Below, piece after piece: positions 53,199 through 61,893 of a DNA stretch of 64,000 nt. The position numbers were made by a program, and so were the translations under genes. The DNA comes from Halobacillus locisalis. GTDB lineage: Bacteria > Bacillota > Bacilli > Bacillales > Halobacillaceae. Under the pieces are notes generated by a model, which worked only from the letters and a program-made list of their open reading frames with translations, was not told the origin of the DNA and made no database searches. The first letter of the stretch is position 1. Every line of letters starts with the position of its first letter. The stretch spans positions 434,001 through 498,000 of the forward strand of contig NZ_JACEFG010000003.1 in the NCBI RefSeq assembly GCF_013694105.1. The letters are read 5' to 3'.

Positions 53199-53654
53199 CT
53201 ATAGACGCTTGAACCCTTCTTGCGTCAAAAACTCAGCCGCTTCTTCATACGAGTTGAAAGAACCCTCAAGCTGCTCATCGGCATACACAAAATAGCCATC
53301 ATCTTCCCTCATCAACACGAGGGCCTGGTCGTTGCTGTTCAACCATTCCTCCATGACTGGATCTTTTTCAGCGGGGGAAAGGGCGAGAGAGTCAATCGAT
53401 TCGCGGATGATTTCGCGTAGTTCATCTGCGTTATAATCACGGATGTTGACCATCCCTTTATCGTCCGTTGGATAGTCTTCGATTTCACCGGCAAAGACGA
53501 AGCCGTTGCCATTCGGGTGAAGGCGATAGACGACGATTTGTTTATCATAAAGGCTGTCTTCAAAGTGGAAATTCACACGACCTAAAGAAATGTCCTTTCT
53601 TTCCAATTCCTCAAACTCTTCAATGACGGCCAGCTTTTCTTCAAAAGATAACAT
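53199..53654 (-). CDS. Hypothetical acidic protein, 151 aa
   Basis: ATG 53654 (MLSFEEKLAVIEEFEELER) follows GAGGAGG with an 11-base gap; the frame also continues to a GTG at 53717 with no site. Highly acidic, cytoplasmic. The C-terminal half (DDGYFVYADEQLEGSFNSYEEAAEFLTQEG) reads like a small DUF2188-type beta-beta-alpha unit by pattern only. Function unknown. Confidence 0.65.
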   Translation of the reverse strand: MLSFEEKLAVIEEFEELERKDISLGRVNFHFEDSLYDKQIVVYRLHPNGNGFVFAGEIEDYPTDDKGMVNIRDYNADELREIIRESIDSLALSPAEKDPVMEEWLNSNDQALVLMREDDGYFVYADEQLEGSFNSYEEAAEFLTQEGFKRL

Positions 53655-53830
53655 GCGTTCCGTTTCCTCCTCTATACCAAAAAGTTTGGCATATTTCGTA
53701 ATACCATAGTCTACCACAGTGCGTCAGTGAAAGAAAATGGATCGGTACCTATTTCAGTCCGAAGAAGGATTTTCGCGGAAAAGGTAGAAATTTTAAGGAT
53801 AGTGAGAGAGGAGGACCCATCATCAAAGGT

Positions 53831-54772
53831 GTGAATATGGGGTTGACGGGGATAGGTGTTTGCTTGATTGTCGTTCTGGGATGGATGATCTTTTTTGGTG
53901 AATCCCCTGATCATGTACTTCGTGTAGAAGACTTCGGGGCAGTCGGGAATGATGGGAAGGACGATTCAGAAGCGATTCAACGGGCGATCGATGCCAGTGC
54001 GGAACAAAAACGTGGACCCGTGGTGATGACAACTCACCAAAAATATACCATCCAGAAAGGGATAGTTCTTAAAGAGGGTGTAGAGATTCAATTCGGTCAT
54101 CAAAGTGAGTGGTTGATTGAAGGGGATTTCCGTGTTCTAAAGGTAGAGAAGAATGCCCGGATCGAGGGAGGGTTATTGATGGTGCAAACAGACGGGTTTT
54201 CATCAGAAGTCATCTATCTGGACGGTGAAGAACAATTTTGGACGTGGGATCAAACAGGAATTGAAGATGTGAAGGTCATCAATACGAGCGGGTCCAATCA
54301 AGGGACAGGGGTGCTCTTCCACGCCGATCAATCAGATGAATTTATCAGCTTTGTAGATGTAGAGGGTGTAACCGTGACTGGTTTTCATACAGGGCTCAAG
54401 CTTCAGGCAGACCCTCCTGAGGGGGAGGAGTATAATTTCGTCAATGGTAACCGCTTCGTCAATCTGACCCTTGAAGATTGCGTGCGTTGTATCAATCTTC
54501 AGAGTGGGGTATCTGTACCGAATGAAGTCTCAGGGAATCAATTCATCAACATTCAAATCCAGCTTACTGATGATATAGAATCAGCGATCACTATAACGGG
54601 GTCCGACAACCAGATCGAAGCAATGGTCTGGGATTATGAGTCGTTTCCATCCTCGGAGTCTATGATCCGATTCGACGAAAATTCTCAGAGAAATTCGTTT
54701 ATGTCGAATTTACCACCTGATTTAGTGGAAGATTATGGGGCGACGAATCAATCCACCAGCCCTTTGTATTAA
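53831..54772 (+). CDS. Pectate-lyase-3-like beta-helix protein
   Basis: 313 residues (GTG 53831 or ATG 53837; AAAGGTG precedes the ATG). An N-terminal signal/anchor helix (about 4-22) is followed by VEDFGAVGNDGKDDSEAIQRAID, the start of a pectate_lyase_3/polygalacturonase-type right-handed beta-helix, and repeated short strands. No catalytic residue is evident, so it may bind or modify polysaccharide. Upstream of the eps operon on the same strand but separated by a terminator and operator region. Confidence 0.78.
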   Translation: MNMGLTGIGVCLIVVLGWMIFFGESPDHVLRVEDFGAVGNDGKDDSEAIQRAIDASAEQKRGPVVMTTHQKYTIQKGIVLKEGVEIQFGHQSEWLIEGDFRVLKVEKNARIEGGLLMVQTDGFSSEVIYLDGEEQFWTWDQTGIEDVKVINTSGSNQGTGVLFHADQSDEFISFVDVEGVTVTGFHTGLKLQADPPEGEEYNFVNGNRFVNLTLEDCVRCINLQSGVSVPNEVSGNQFINIQIQLTDDIESAITITGSDNQIEAMVWDYESFPSSESMIRFDENSQRNSFMSNLPPDLVEDYGATNQSTSPLY

Positions 54773-54789
54773 GGAATTAATAATGAATG

Positions 54790-54840
54790 AGCATTCATAA
54801 TTTGTGGGGGATTTGCCCGTAAACCTTGAATGCTTTTTTT
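54790..54840 (+). terminator. Terminator between beta-helix gene and eps operon
   Basis: AGCATTC (54790) pairs with GAATGCT (54828-54834), with a long loop, followed by seven T. Confidence 0.6.
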
Positions 54841-54898
54841 GTTGGAAAAAGTAAGATATTGAGTAAATAGGAGAAAAATAGAGGGATTGACCGATAAT

Positions 54899-54914
54899 GT
54901 TCTTTTTAAAGAAC
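54899..54914. promoter_or_regulatory. SinR-like operator 1 of the eps operon
   Basis: GTTCTTT-TT-AAAGAAC, a perfect 16-base palindrome made of two GTTCTYT half-sites, the published SinR recognition sequence of Bacillus. About 45 bases upstream of a possible -10 box. Confidence 0.65.
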
Positions 54915-54934
54915 AAAAACGACTTTTTTAGCGA

Positions 54935-54963
54935 TTTCATTCTACAGAGTGAACGTTTATAAT
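54935..54963 (+). promoter_or_regulatory. Possible eps promoter
   Basis: TATAAT at 54958-54963 with a weak TTTCAT 17 bases upstream. It lies between the two GTTCTTT palindromes, a position suited to repression. The weak -35 leaves this tentative. Confidence 0.4.
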
Positions 54964-54977
54964 CAATACAAGAAAAC

Positions 54978-54993
54978 GTTCTTTATAAAGAAC
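54978..54993. promoter_or_regulatory. SinR-like operator 2 of the eps operon
   Basis: GTTCTTT-AT-AAAGAAC, a perfect palindrome just downstream of the candidate -10 box. A degenerate relative (TACTTTATAAGAGG) follows at about 55000. Confidence 0.65.
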
Positions 54994-55034
54994 TAGTGTA
55001 CTTTATAAGAGGGAATATAGTAGGGAGGGAGAGG

Positions 55035-55085
55035 ATGGTTGAGCGACGGAACATACTTACTAAACAATGGTGGGATGATCAATGA
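55035..55085 (+). CDS. 16-codon leader peptide overlapping the first eps gene
   Basis: ATG 55035 has a strong GGGAGGGAGAGG site, better than that of the next gene. The 16 residues (MVERRNILTKQWWDDQ) end at TGA 55083-55085, which overlaps the ATG of the following gene (ATGA). This suggests translational coupling. The WW pair and compact length could allow attenuation, but no alternative hairpins were confirmed. Confidence 0.5.
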   Translation: MVERRNILTKQWWDDQ

Positions 55086-55834
55086 ATGAAAAAATGGATG
55101 TGAAACGTTTCATGACCGTAGTGAAGAGAAGGTTCCTTACCATTCTTCTCGTTACGATGACTTTATCCCTGATTACGGCCGCAGTGAGTGTATATGTCCT
55201 TAAGCCTACCTACGAAGTGACCCACAATCTTGTCATTGGGAAATTGAATAAAGACGACAGTACTTATGGAGAGAACAGAGAATTGAACATGTTGCTCGCA
55301 TCTACGATTGATTTCATTCAAAGTCCGAGTGTGCTGAGTTCAGTAAGAGAAGACTTCGCCATTCCTTATGAAGAATTAAGTGAGATGATTGTCGTCAGGA
55401 ATACGCAAGACTCCCAAATCGTGAATGTGACCGTAAGAAGTTCACATCCTGATGAAGCAGAAAAAATGGCAGAGATCATCGTCCGAACCACCGTCACGCA
55501 AATGAATGAACTGTTCGATGTCAACGATATTGTCATTCTCGATGACCCGACAGGAGAAGGGCAAGTGCAGCAAGTCGGTAGCATTTTGATCAATATCGGT
55601 ATAGGAGTGGTTGTCTCGGTCCTTGCTGGTATCGGAATCGCGATGCTGCGTGAGCATATGGATGACTCGGTCGAGGGGGCCCGTGAGCTGGAGGAACAGG
55701 TGGGTGTACCAGTGCTTGGAGTTGTGGATATGAAGAAGAGGAAAAGGACGATAAAAAAGCATCAACTTAAGACGGAAATCGAAGAAGAGTTGAGTGTCAA
55801 GGAAAGAAGGAAGCGAGGCGAAGTCCGTGTTTAG
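55082..55834 (+). CDS. EpsA/Wzz-type chain-length/kinase-modulator protein
   Basis: 250 residues: first helix (about 17-38), an extracytoplasmic Wzz domain, second helix (about 165-187, ILINIGIGVVVSVLAGIGIAML), and a basic tail. This layout is YveK/EpsA-like, where the protein activates the adjoining BY-kinase and controls polymer length. Coupled to a short leader peptide and overlapping the next gene by 8 bases. Confidence 0.87.
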   Translation: MNEKMDVKRFMTVVKRRFLTILLVTMTLSLITAAVSVYVLKPTYEVTHNLVIGKLNKDDSTYGENRELNMLLASTIDFIQSPSVLSSVREDFAIPYEELSEMIVVRNTQDSQIVNVTVRSSHPDEAEKMAEIIVRTTVTQMNELFDVNDIVILDDPTGEGQVQQVGSILINIGIGVVVSVLAGIGIAMLREHMDDSVEGARELEEQVGVPVLGVVDMKKRKRTIKKHQLKTEIEEELSVKERRKRGEVRV

Positions 55835-56471
55835 AAAAGCGAAGAAACAATGGAAAGTGATGCAGCAGGTAAGACTCGGGGATACAAGTATAAGCACTGA
55901 GCAGATCCGGATGATTCGCACGCGGTTGGAGACGAAAATGACGGGACCGTGTACGTTGATGGTAACGTCCCCTGATTCGATGAAACAAAAATCGTTGATT
56001 TCTTCAAAACTCGCTCTCTCTTTTGCCGAACAAGGAAAAAAGGTATTACTCGTCGATTGCAATGTCCGTTACCCTAAGGTTCATGAATGGTTTCAAGTCG
56101 ATAACCAAAGTGGATGGACGACCGCCTTTCATTCTACCCTTCACTCTCCTTTAGATTTTGTACACGAAACATACCAGAAGGGGCTTTCTGTCCTGACAAC
56201 AGGCCCCCATACACAACAGCCTTCTATGTTATGGAATCAGAATATATGGGTCAAATGGGGAGAAGGATTCCGGCAAAACTATGATTTGATCCTGTTCGAG
56301 GCTCCATCCATGCTTGCTTATGCGGATGCTCACTTGGTGATGAATCATTGTGATGGAGTGGTCATGACGGTGAGAAGACATCAATCCAAGAACGAAGAAG
56401 CAAGAGAGGCGAAGGAGGCCATTGAGCAGACGAACGTCCCTATATGGGGTGTAATCCTGCAAACCGGGTAG
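55827..56471 (+). CDS. Degenerate BY-kinase-like (EpsB-type) protein
   Basis: GTG 55827 with GCGAGGCG upstream; 214 residues. The fold matches EpsB/YwqD tyrosine kinases: STEQIRMIRTRLE (residues 23-35), a Walker A position reading TSPDSMKQKSL (47-57) in place of SxxPGEGKST, a Walker A' of LLVDCNV (in place of DADLR) and a Walker B of LILFEAPS (in place of IIFDTPP). The usual C-terminal Tyr cluster is missing. ATP hydrolysis is therefore doubtful; it may act as a structural partner of the Wzz protein. Confidence 0.8.
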   Translation: MFRKAKKQWKVMQQVRLGDTSISTEQIRMIRTRLETKMTGPCTLMVTSPDSMKQKSLISSKLALSFAEQGKKVLLVDCNVRYPKVHEWFQVDNQSGWTTAFHSTLHSPLDFVHETYQKGLSVLTTGPHTQQPSMLWNQNIWVKWGEGFRQNYDLILFEAPSMLAYADAHLVMNHCDGVVMTVRRHQSKNEEAREAKEAIEQTNVPIWGVILQTG

Positions 56472-56482
56472 GGGGTTCATGA

Positions 56483-57925
56483 ATGGGGGGTAAGAAGAAT
56501 TCCATAGTCGTCAACATCCTTCATTTATTTTACAGTACGGCTCTATCGAGTGGTCTTAACGCCCTGGCGCTGATTGTGCTTGCAGGTTATCTGCAATCGA
56601 ATCAATATGGATTATTCAGTGTAGCCTTAGCCTTCGCGATGATCATGAGTTATTTTACAGACGCAGGGTTGAGTGACATCGTCCTTAGGGAAGGAGCGAA
56701 GCAGGAGGTCGGTCACTCCCGTTTGCTTACTTCTTACATGAAAATGAGGCTGCTCCTTCTGATTCTCACTTTCGCTTTAGGGTTTTTTGTGATCTATATC
56801 ATGAACGGTGACAATGCCAAGTTGATGCAGACGGCTTTTGTGTTAATCGTTCCGATGGTCACGGGAGTCGCCCTTCAAAGCATCGGAACCACCTACTTCC
56901 AATTGATCGAAAAAATGCAGTATTATGGTCTGATCCGGTTGGTTTCGGCAACGGCATTGGTCCTGTCGATGTCGGTCGGGATGTTCCTTCAGTGGAACCC
57001 GCTCCTCGTGACGGCGATGTACGGCGGTTCTTATTTAACAGCGGGCATAGTGGCTATCATTCTCGTAGGTAGGCACGTCCGGTTATCTTTCACTGAACCG
57101 TTCCACCGGGGGTTATTGAAGAATTTAGGCGCATTTACGATCGGCGGACTGCTATTTGTACTACTGCCTCACCTTGGACCGATTTTATTAGAAAAAACCA
57201 TTTCGCTGGCTGAAGTCGGATTGTTCGCCGTTGCGTACCGTATTCCTCAGGCTCTCCAGCAAATCCCTTTCGTTGTCGCTGGTGCCTATTACCCGGTATT
57301 GTTCCGGACCTTTCAAAATGATCAGTTGAATGACCATCGCTCTCATCAACGCATGCAGGTAAAAATCATGGCGTTGATCGGGATGATGATGACGATCCCG
57401 TTCTTTTACTTCAATGAAGAGGTCATCCGGCTCCTGTTTGGTGAACAGTGGTCAGAAGCGGCTCTCCCGTTAAAAATCCTGTCGCTCATGTTGACTCTTC
57501 AGGCTGTGAATATCGCTTTGGCGGATGGTTTGACCTCAATGGAGAGACAGAACGCCCGCACCATCATTCAAGCGATCGCCATTTTAATCGGTGCCTTCTT
57601 ATATATCGGATGGAGTAGCCGTTATGGCGTACTCGGGGCAGCATTCGCTGGAGTAACCATTGAATGTATCGGTTTAATCGGATTCTGGGTTTGCACACGT
57701 GCTCGTTCAGAACTTTTCAAACGCGTTCTTTTTCCATATCTCAGCCTATTCGCGGGAAGTCTTTGGATGATTGATGTCTACCTTGGAGGGAATCCATGGG
57801 CAGCGGTTACCGTCCATCTCACTATTATGGTCGTATTGATTGCACTTGATCAAGAGTTGCGCCTGAATCTAGTGAAGGCCTTCAGTAAATATAAACGCGT
57901 GATGCACAACGGGACGACAAGCTGA
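56483..57925 (+). CDS. Wzx-type polysaccharide flippase
   Basis: 480 residues with about 12-14 membrane helices, MOP-superfamily pattern. Begins MGGKKNSIVVNILHLFYS, with GLNALALIVLAGYL and FSVALAFAMIMSYF. Moves lipid-linked repeat units across the membrane. ATG follows GTAGGGGGTTC. Third gene of the eps operon. Confidence 0.88.
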   Translation: MGGKKNSIVVNILHLFYSTALSSGLNALALIVLAGYLQSNQYGLFSVALAFAMIMSYFTDAGLSDIVLREGAKQEVGHSRLLTSYMKMRLLLLILTFALGFFVIYIMNGDNAKLMQTAFVLIVPMVTGVALQSIGTTYFQLIEKMQYYGLIRLVSATALVLSMSVGMFLQWNPLLVTAMYGGSYLTAGIVAIILVGRHVRLSFTEPFHRGLLKNLGAFTIGGLLFVLLPHLGPILLEKTISLAEVGLFAVAYRIPQALQQIPFVVAGAYYPVLFRTFQNDQLNDHRSHQRMQVKIMALIGMMMTIPFFYFNEEVIRLLFGEQWSEAALPLKILSLMLTLQAVNIALADGLTSMERQNARTIIQAIAILIGAFLYIGWSSRYGVLGAAFAGVTIECIGLIGFWVCTRARSELFKRVLFPYLSLFAGSLWMIDVYLGGNPWAAVTVHLTIMVVLIALDQELRLNLVKAFSKYKRVMHNGTTS

Positions 57926-57948
57926 CGAGGAAGGAGGGGGTCGTGATC

Positions 57949-59199
57949 ATGTATAAAGAAGGAGACAGGGAAAGAAACCGTTGGATCGTTGTCTTCCTCT
58001 TCTTGCTGGTGACGCTTGCGAACTATAATATCTATATCGGATTCGCCTTGAAGCCGTACATGGTGTTTTCCATGATCTATTTGATCGTATGTATTGGTTC
58101 TTTCCGGTTTGTCCGCTTCCATTTATTCGAGGTTGCCATGGTCGTCTTTTACTTGATGTACAGCCTTTCTGGAGCATTTTCGATTTATCCGGAGTCCAGC
58201 TTACGAATACTCGTCGGCATCATCATTTATCTTTCCTGCTACCTCGTGATGAAGTCGATCATTGGGCAAGCGAGCGAACGAGTCATTATCAAGAGTATAT
58301 CGATGGTCGGAATCTTCTTCAACGCGATGAGCCTTACACTCTATTCCATCGGATTGAAGACAGTCGGATTCGTTCTCCAGGGCGACCGCGTCTACGAATA
58401 TGGGTTGATGTTGGATCGTGATTACCCACGATTGATCGGCTTGCTTCAAGACCCGAACTTCTTCGTTTTCTACAACACCCTATTCTTTGCTTTTTACTTA
58501 ACGAACGCGAAAGGGTGGATGAATAAAATCGGGTTGCTGTTAGTCGTGGTGACGAACTTGCTGACGTTCTCAAGGGGCGGTTTAATGGTCATGGTCGTTC
58601 TCTTCCTTCTCTATATGTTCCTTAATCCTCCTATGAAACAATTGAAAATAATCACGGCTCTCACGCTTTCGGTATCGCTCGGAGCTTACATTTCTATCGT
58701 TTATTTCAAGTTTCAGATTTTCGACATCTTCACCTCCCGGATGAAAGACTTCACCGAGGATGGGGGGAGCGGAAGGCTCGACCTTTGGGGAAGAGCTTGG
58801 AATTACTTCACGGAATATCCCTTCTTCGGCATTGGAGCTTTCAATTTTTCCGACTATAACTGGCATGAATATCAGGATACATTGACCGTACACAACACGT
58901 ATCTGGACATATTATCGGAATCTGGATTGTTAGGAATCTTCTGCTATCTTCTTTTTATCCTTCTCGTTTTGTATCAATTGATTGAATATAAAGTGTATAA
59001 AAAACGCCCCTACTTATTTTTGACGTTCATCGGACTCGTTCTACAAATGGGTTTCTTATCCGTTATTATCAACGACATGTTCTTCTTATATCTAGCTGTT
59101 TTGTCGACGTATATGACGAAGCAAGAGCAGGAAATGCAAGCGTACAAATCGTCCGTTCATCTCCATGTTCGTAAGCAAGTGAAAGGAGGAGCCATATGA
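57949..59199 (+). CDS. O-antigen ligase/Wzy-type polymerase
   Basis: 416 residues from ATG 57949 (GGAGGGGG at 8 bases; the GTG at 57943 is too close). About 11 membrane helices with a large loop before RLDLWGRAWNYFTEYPFFGIGAFNF and VHNTYLDILSESG, the Wzy_C signature. Polymerises repeat units outside the membrane. The stop overlaps the next ATG. Confidence 0.88.
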   Translation: MYKEGDRERNRWIVVFLFLLVTLANYNIYIGFALKPYMVFSMIYLIVCIGSFRFVRFHLFEVAMVVFYLMYSLSGAFSIYPESSLRILVGIIIYLSCYLVMKSIIGQASERVIIKSISMVGIFFNAMSLTLYSIGLKTVGFVLQGDRVYEYGLMLDRDYPRLIGLLQDPNFFVFYNTLFFAFYLTNAKGWMNKIGLLLVVVTNLLTFSRGGLMVMVVLFLLYMFLNPPMKQLKIITALTLSVSLGAYISIVYFKFQIFDIFTSRMKDFTEDGGSGRLDLWGRAWNYFTEYPFFGIGAFNFSDYNWHEYQDTLTVHNTYLDILSESGLLGIFCYLLFILLVLYQLIEYKVYKKRPYLFLTFIGLVLQMGFLSVIINDMFFLYLAVLSTYMTKQEQEMQAYKSSVHLHVRKQVKGGAI

Positions 59200-60332
59200 A
59201 CGTTCTTCTCTTAACAGACAAACTCATATTCGGTGGAGCAGAAAGCTATTACTGCAAGTTGGAAAACTGCCTGGAACACCCGGATGTAGAATGCTTTACA
59301 GCAGCTGCACCTGGGGAGTTGGAAGGTCGGCTGAAATATAAAGAGCGCTTTCTCAGGTTGAGTCGGACCAACCACGCGAAGAACCTCTGGAGTCTCGCCC
59401 GGTTCGTGAAAAAAAAGCAGATCGATCTGATTCACGCCAATAGTTTGCGGATGGTAATGTACGCCGCACTATTGAAGAAATATCACCCGCTTACAATCGT
59501 TTATACGAAGCACAATGTGACTTCATTAGAGCAACAATTTCCTCGGATTTTTGCAAAATTGATCAATGCACAAGTGGCGCGGGTCATCACAGTCAGTGAT
59601 TTTGAAAAGCGAAACATGACGGCTGTCGGTGTAACACCTGAAATCGTCAAGACGATCCATAACGGAGTGGATTTGAAGCAGTTCCCCTATTCTAAGAAAG
59701 TCGATCACCCTATATTCAAAGTCGGGATCTTAGGAAGGGTTTCTGAAGAGAAGAACCAGTCGTTTTTCGTAGAGATTGCAGCTGCCTTAAGAAGCTGCAG
59801 CAACTTGGATTTCCAGATTGCCGGCGACGGCCCGGACACATCTAGGATCAAGGATAAAATTACGCAGCTCGGGCTAGAAGGCCGGGTACAGATGGTAGGG
59901 ATGGTCGAGAAGCCAGAAGAGTTCGTCAAGGAAATGGATGTTTTGCTTATGACCTCGACACGGGAGGTTTTTCCGATGGTTGTACTCGAAGCGATGGCGA
60001 CAGGCACTCCGCTTATTTCTATCGATCGCGGAGGGATCAAGGAAGCGATCTTAACCGATGAAACAGGTTACTTGATCCGAGATCATTCGCTGGCAGAATT
60101 CAGCTCGAAAGTTCTCTATCTGAAAAGCCATCAAACTATCCGTGACCAGATTTCGCGTAGAGGGAGACAACGAGTGGAACAACACTTCTCACTTGAGCGA
60201 ATGATCCAAAAGACGCTTGTTGAATACTTAAGTTTGTACGGGGAGGTGACGAAGCATGAACAGAAGCACCATCACTTTTGGCGTATTAATCGAAGACGTC
60301 GCAATGCCAAAGTGGCAGGCGGAAATGATTGA
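59196..60332 (+). CDS. GT4 glycosyltransferase
   Basis: 378 residues, GT-B fold. N-domain LLLTDKLIFGGAESYY and IHANSLRMVMYA; donor-site segment FKVGILGRVSEEKN, then STREVFPMVVLEAMATGTPLI with the EX7E pair. Transfers a sugar from an NDP-donor to the growing lipid-linked unit. Overlaps the previous gene by 4 bases and the next by 77, so translation is tightly linked. Confidence 0.9.
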   Translation: MNVLLLTDKLIFGGAESYYCKLENCLEHPDVECFTAAAPGELEGRLKYKERFLRLSRTNHAKNLWSLARFVKKKQIDLIHANSLRMVMYAALLKKYHPLTIVYTKHNVTSLEQQFPRIFAKLINAQVARVITVSDFEKRNMTAVGVTPEIVKTIHNGVDLKQFPYSKKVDHPIFKVGILGRVSEEKNQSFFVEIAAALRSCSNLDFQIAGDGPDTSRIKDKITQLGLEGRVQMVGMVEKPEEFVKEMDVLLMTSTREVFPMVVLEAMATGTPLISIDRGGIKEAILTDETGYLIRDHSLAEFSSKVLYLKSHQTIRDQISRRGRQRVEQHFSLERMIQKTLVEYLSLYGEVTKHEQKHHHFWRINRRRRNAKVAGGND

Positions 60333-61839
60333 CCATCTGATAGCCTCTCCCCATGTGGATGTTCACTATTTGATGACGATCAGGGGTAAGAAATCGGTCT
60401 CTGAAACAGCGAGCTGGGGAGGGGTTCCCTGGGTGTCAGGAACGGTCGTGACAGACGTTCATCTGACTAACGATACAATGAAATGGTTGAAAGAGCATCC
60501 GGTCGATGTCCTGTTATCCTTAGGAAAATGGAGGTGGCAAGGCGCTATTATCGACTTCCCTGCCTACGGGGTATGGGGGTTCCGGCATCAGTGGGAAAAG
60601 GTTCCGTTTTTCCAACACTATAGAGAACGTAATTCAGAATCGGAGGTCATGCTGGCTCGGCTGTTCCATGATGAAGATTACCAGTCTTTGAAAGTAGGGT
60701 ACCGTCACATGCATCCTTTCTCGAGGAGGCGTCACCAAAGAGCGATGGAGGAGGGGGTGGTGGAGTGGCCGGCTCAAGCGGCGAAGGACATTCTTATAAA
60801 TGGATATCCAGACTCCATCGTCGTCTCAACCGTTTATGATGATCCTAAGGTAGCGGATCGACTCCATGTCGTTCTATCCCAAACGAAGCACTTGGGCAAA
60901 GAAGTGTTGAAAAAAGCTTTCGCCTATGAGTACTGGAATGTCGGGTTTTCCAACCAAGACTTATCATCAATAAGTCAGGAAGGAGTGAGCCTCCGCTTTT
61001 TGAAGGAAGGGAAGCATCATTATTACGCAGACCCCTTTTTTTACAACGACGGCGAAAATTGGAGAATTATAGCAGAAGAGATGGATCACCATGAACCGAA
61101 CGGCTTCATTAGTGAATGGGTGATGAGAGATGGAGATGAGCCGACCGAATACAAACGAACGTTGAGTCAGCCCCATCACATGTCTTATCCATATATCGTT
61201 CACCATGATGGAACGACCTACTGCATACCGGAAACATCTGAAGCGAAAAGCGTCGTGCTTTATCAATGGTCAGGTCATTGGAAAGTAGTGAAAACCATGT
61301 TACACGATTTTGCGGCTGTCGATGCTACCGTCACGTATTATGATGACCAGTGGTGGATGTTCTGTACGAAAGCTTCAGGTGGGAACAGTCACAATGAAGA
61401 ATTGCATGTGTTCTATGCAGATGATTTACTAGGCGATTGGAAGGAACACCCATTGAACCCGGTCAAAGTCGATGTCCGATCTTCAAGATCTGCAGGTACA
61501 CCTTTCGTGATGGAAGAAAGCTTGTACCGCCCTTCTCAGGATTGTTCCCGTACGTATGGGGGAGCGGTCGTCATTAACCGGATTGTTGCGTTGAGTTCAG
61601 AACAATTTCGTGAAGAACCGGCGTATCGCCTCGAACCCGATCCCTTGAGCGACTATCCTGATGGATTGCACACCGTATCTTTCGTGAATGGTGTCGCGCT
61701 GATGGACGGCAAAAGGATTGAATATCATGGGAAACACCTGTTGAGAAAAATTCATCGATTTCTTTTAGCTAGGGCAAAAAGGATGAAGAAGAGAGAACAA
61801 ACATTGAAAGAGAAACCATCGGATGCTTTTTTTAGTTGA
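60256..61839 (+). CDS. Formyltransferase-like / five-blade propeller fusion protein
   Basis: 527 residues, cytoplasmic. The first 150 or so resemble a formyltransferase-type Rossmann domain (PVDVLLSLGKWRWQGAIIDFPAYGVWGFRH, with the HQW region). The rest (about 240-480) shows repeated WxxxxxE/DxxDHH-type blades (YYADPFFYNDGENWRIIAEE, YPYIVHHDGTTYCIPET, DATVTYYDDQWWMFCTK), as in the N-terminal domain of glucosamine inositolphosphorylceramide transferase. It may modify an amino-sugar of the EPS; the donor is unknown. Confidence 0.75.
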   Translation: MNRSTITFGVLIEDVAMPKWQAEMIDHLIASPHVDVHYLMTIRGKKSVSETASWGGVPWVSGTVVTDVHLTNDTMKWLKEHPVDVLLSLGKWRWQGAIIDFPAYGVWGFRHQWEKVPFFQHYRERNSESEVMLARLFHDEDYQSLKVGYRHMHPFSRRRHQRAMEEGVVEWPAQAAKDILINGYPDSIVVSTVYDDPKVADRLHVVLSQTKHLGKEVLKKAFAYEYWNVGFSNQDLSSISQEGVSLRFLKEGKHHYYADPFFYNDGENWRIIAEEMDHHEPNGFISEWVMRDGDEPTEYKRTLSQPHHMSYPYIVHHDGTTYCIPETSEAKSVVLYQWSGHWKVVKTMLHDFAAVDATVTYYDDQWWMFCTKASGGNSHNEELHVFYADDLLGDWKEHPLNPVKVDVRSSRSAGTPFVMEESLYRPSQDCSRTYGGAVVINRIVALSSEQFREEPAYRLEPDPLSDYPDGLHTVSFVNGVALMDGKRIEYHGKHLLRKIHRFLLARAKRMKKREQTLKEKPSDAFFS

Positions 61840-61841
61840 TT

Positions 61842-61857
61842 GTTCTTTATAAAGAAT
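61842..61857. promoter_or_regulatory. SinR-like operator 3, internal to the eps operon
   Basis: GTTCTTT-AT-AAAGAAT (one base from perfect), followed by GTTCTCA at 61862. It occupies the 54-base gap before the sugar transferase gene, suggesting a second controlled promoter there. Confidence 0.55.
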
Positions 61858-61893
61858 AAACGTTCTCATAAAAGATTTATAGGGAGGATATCC

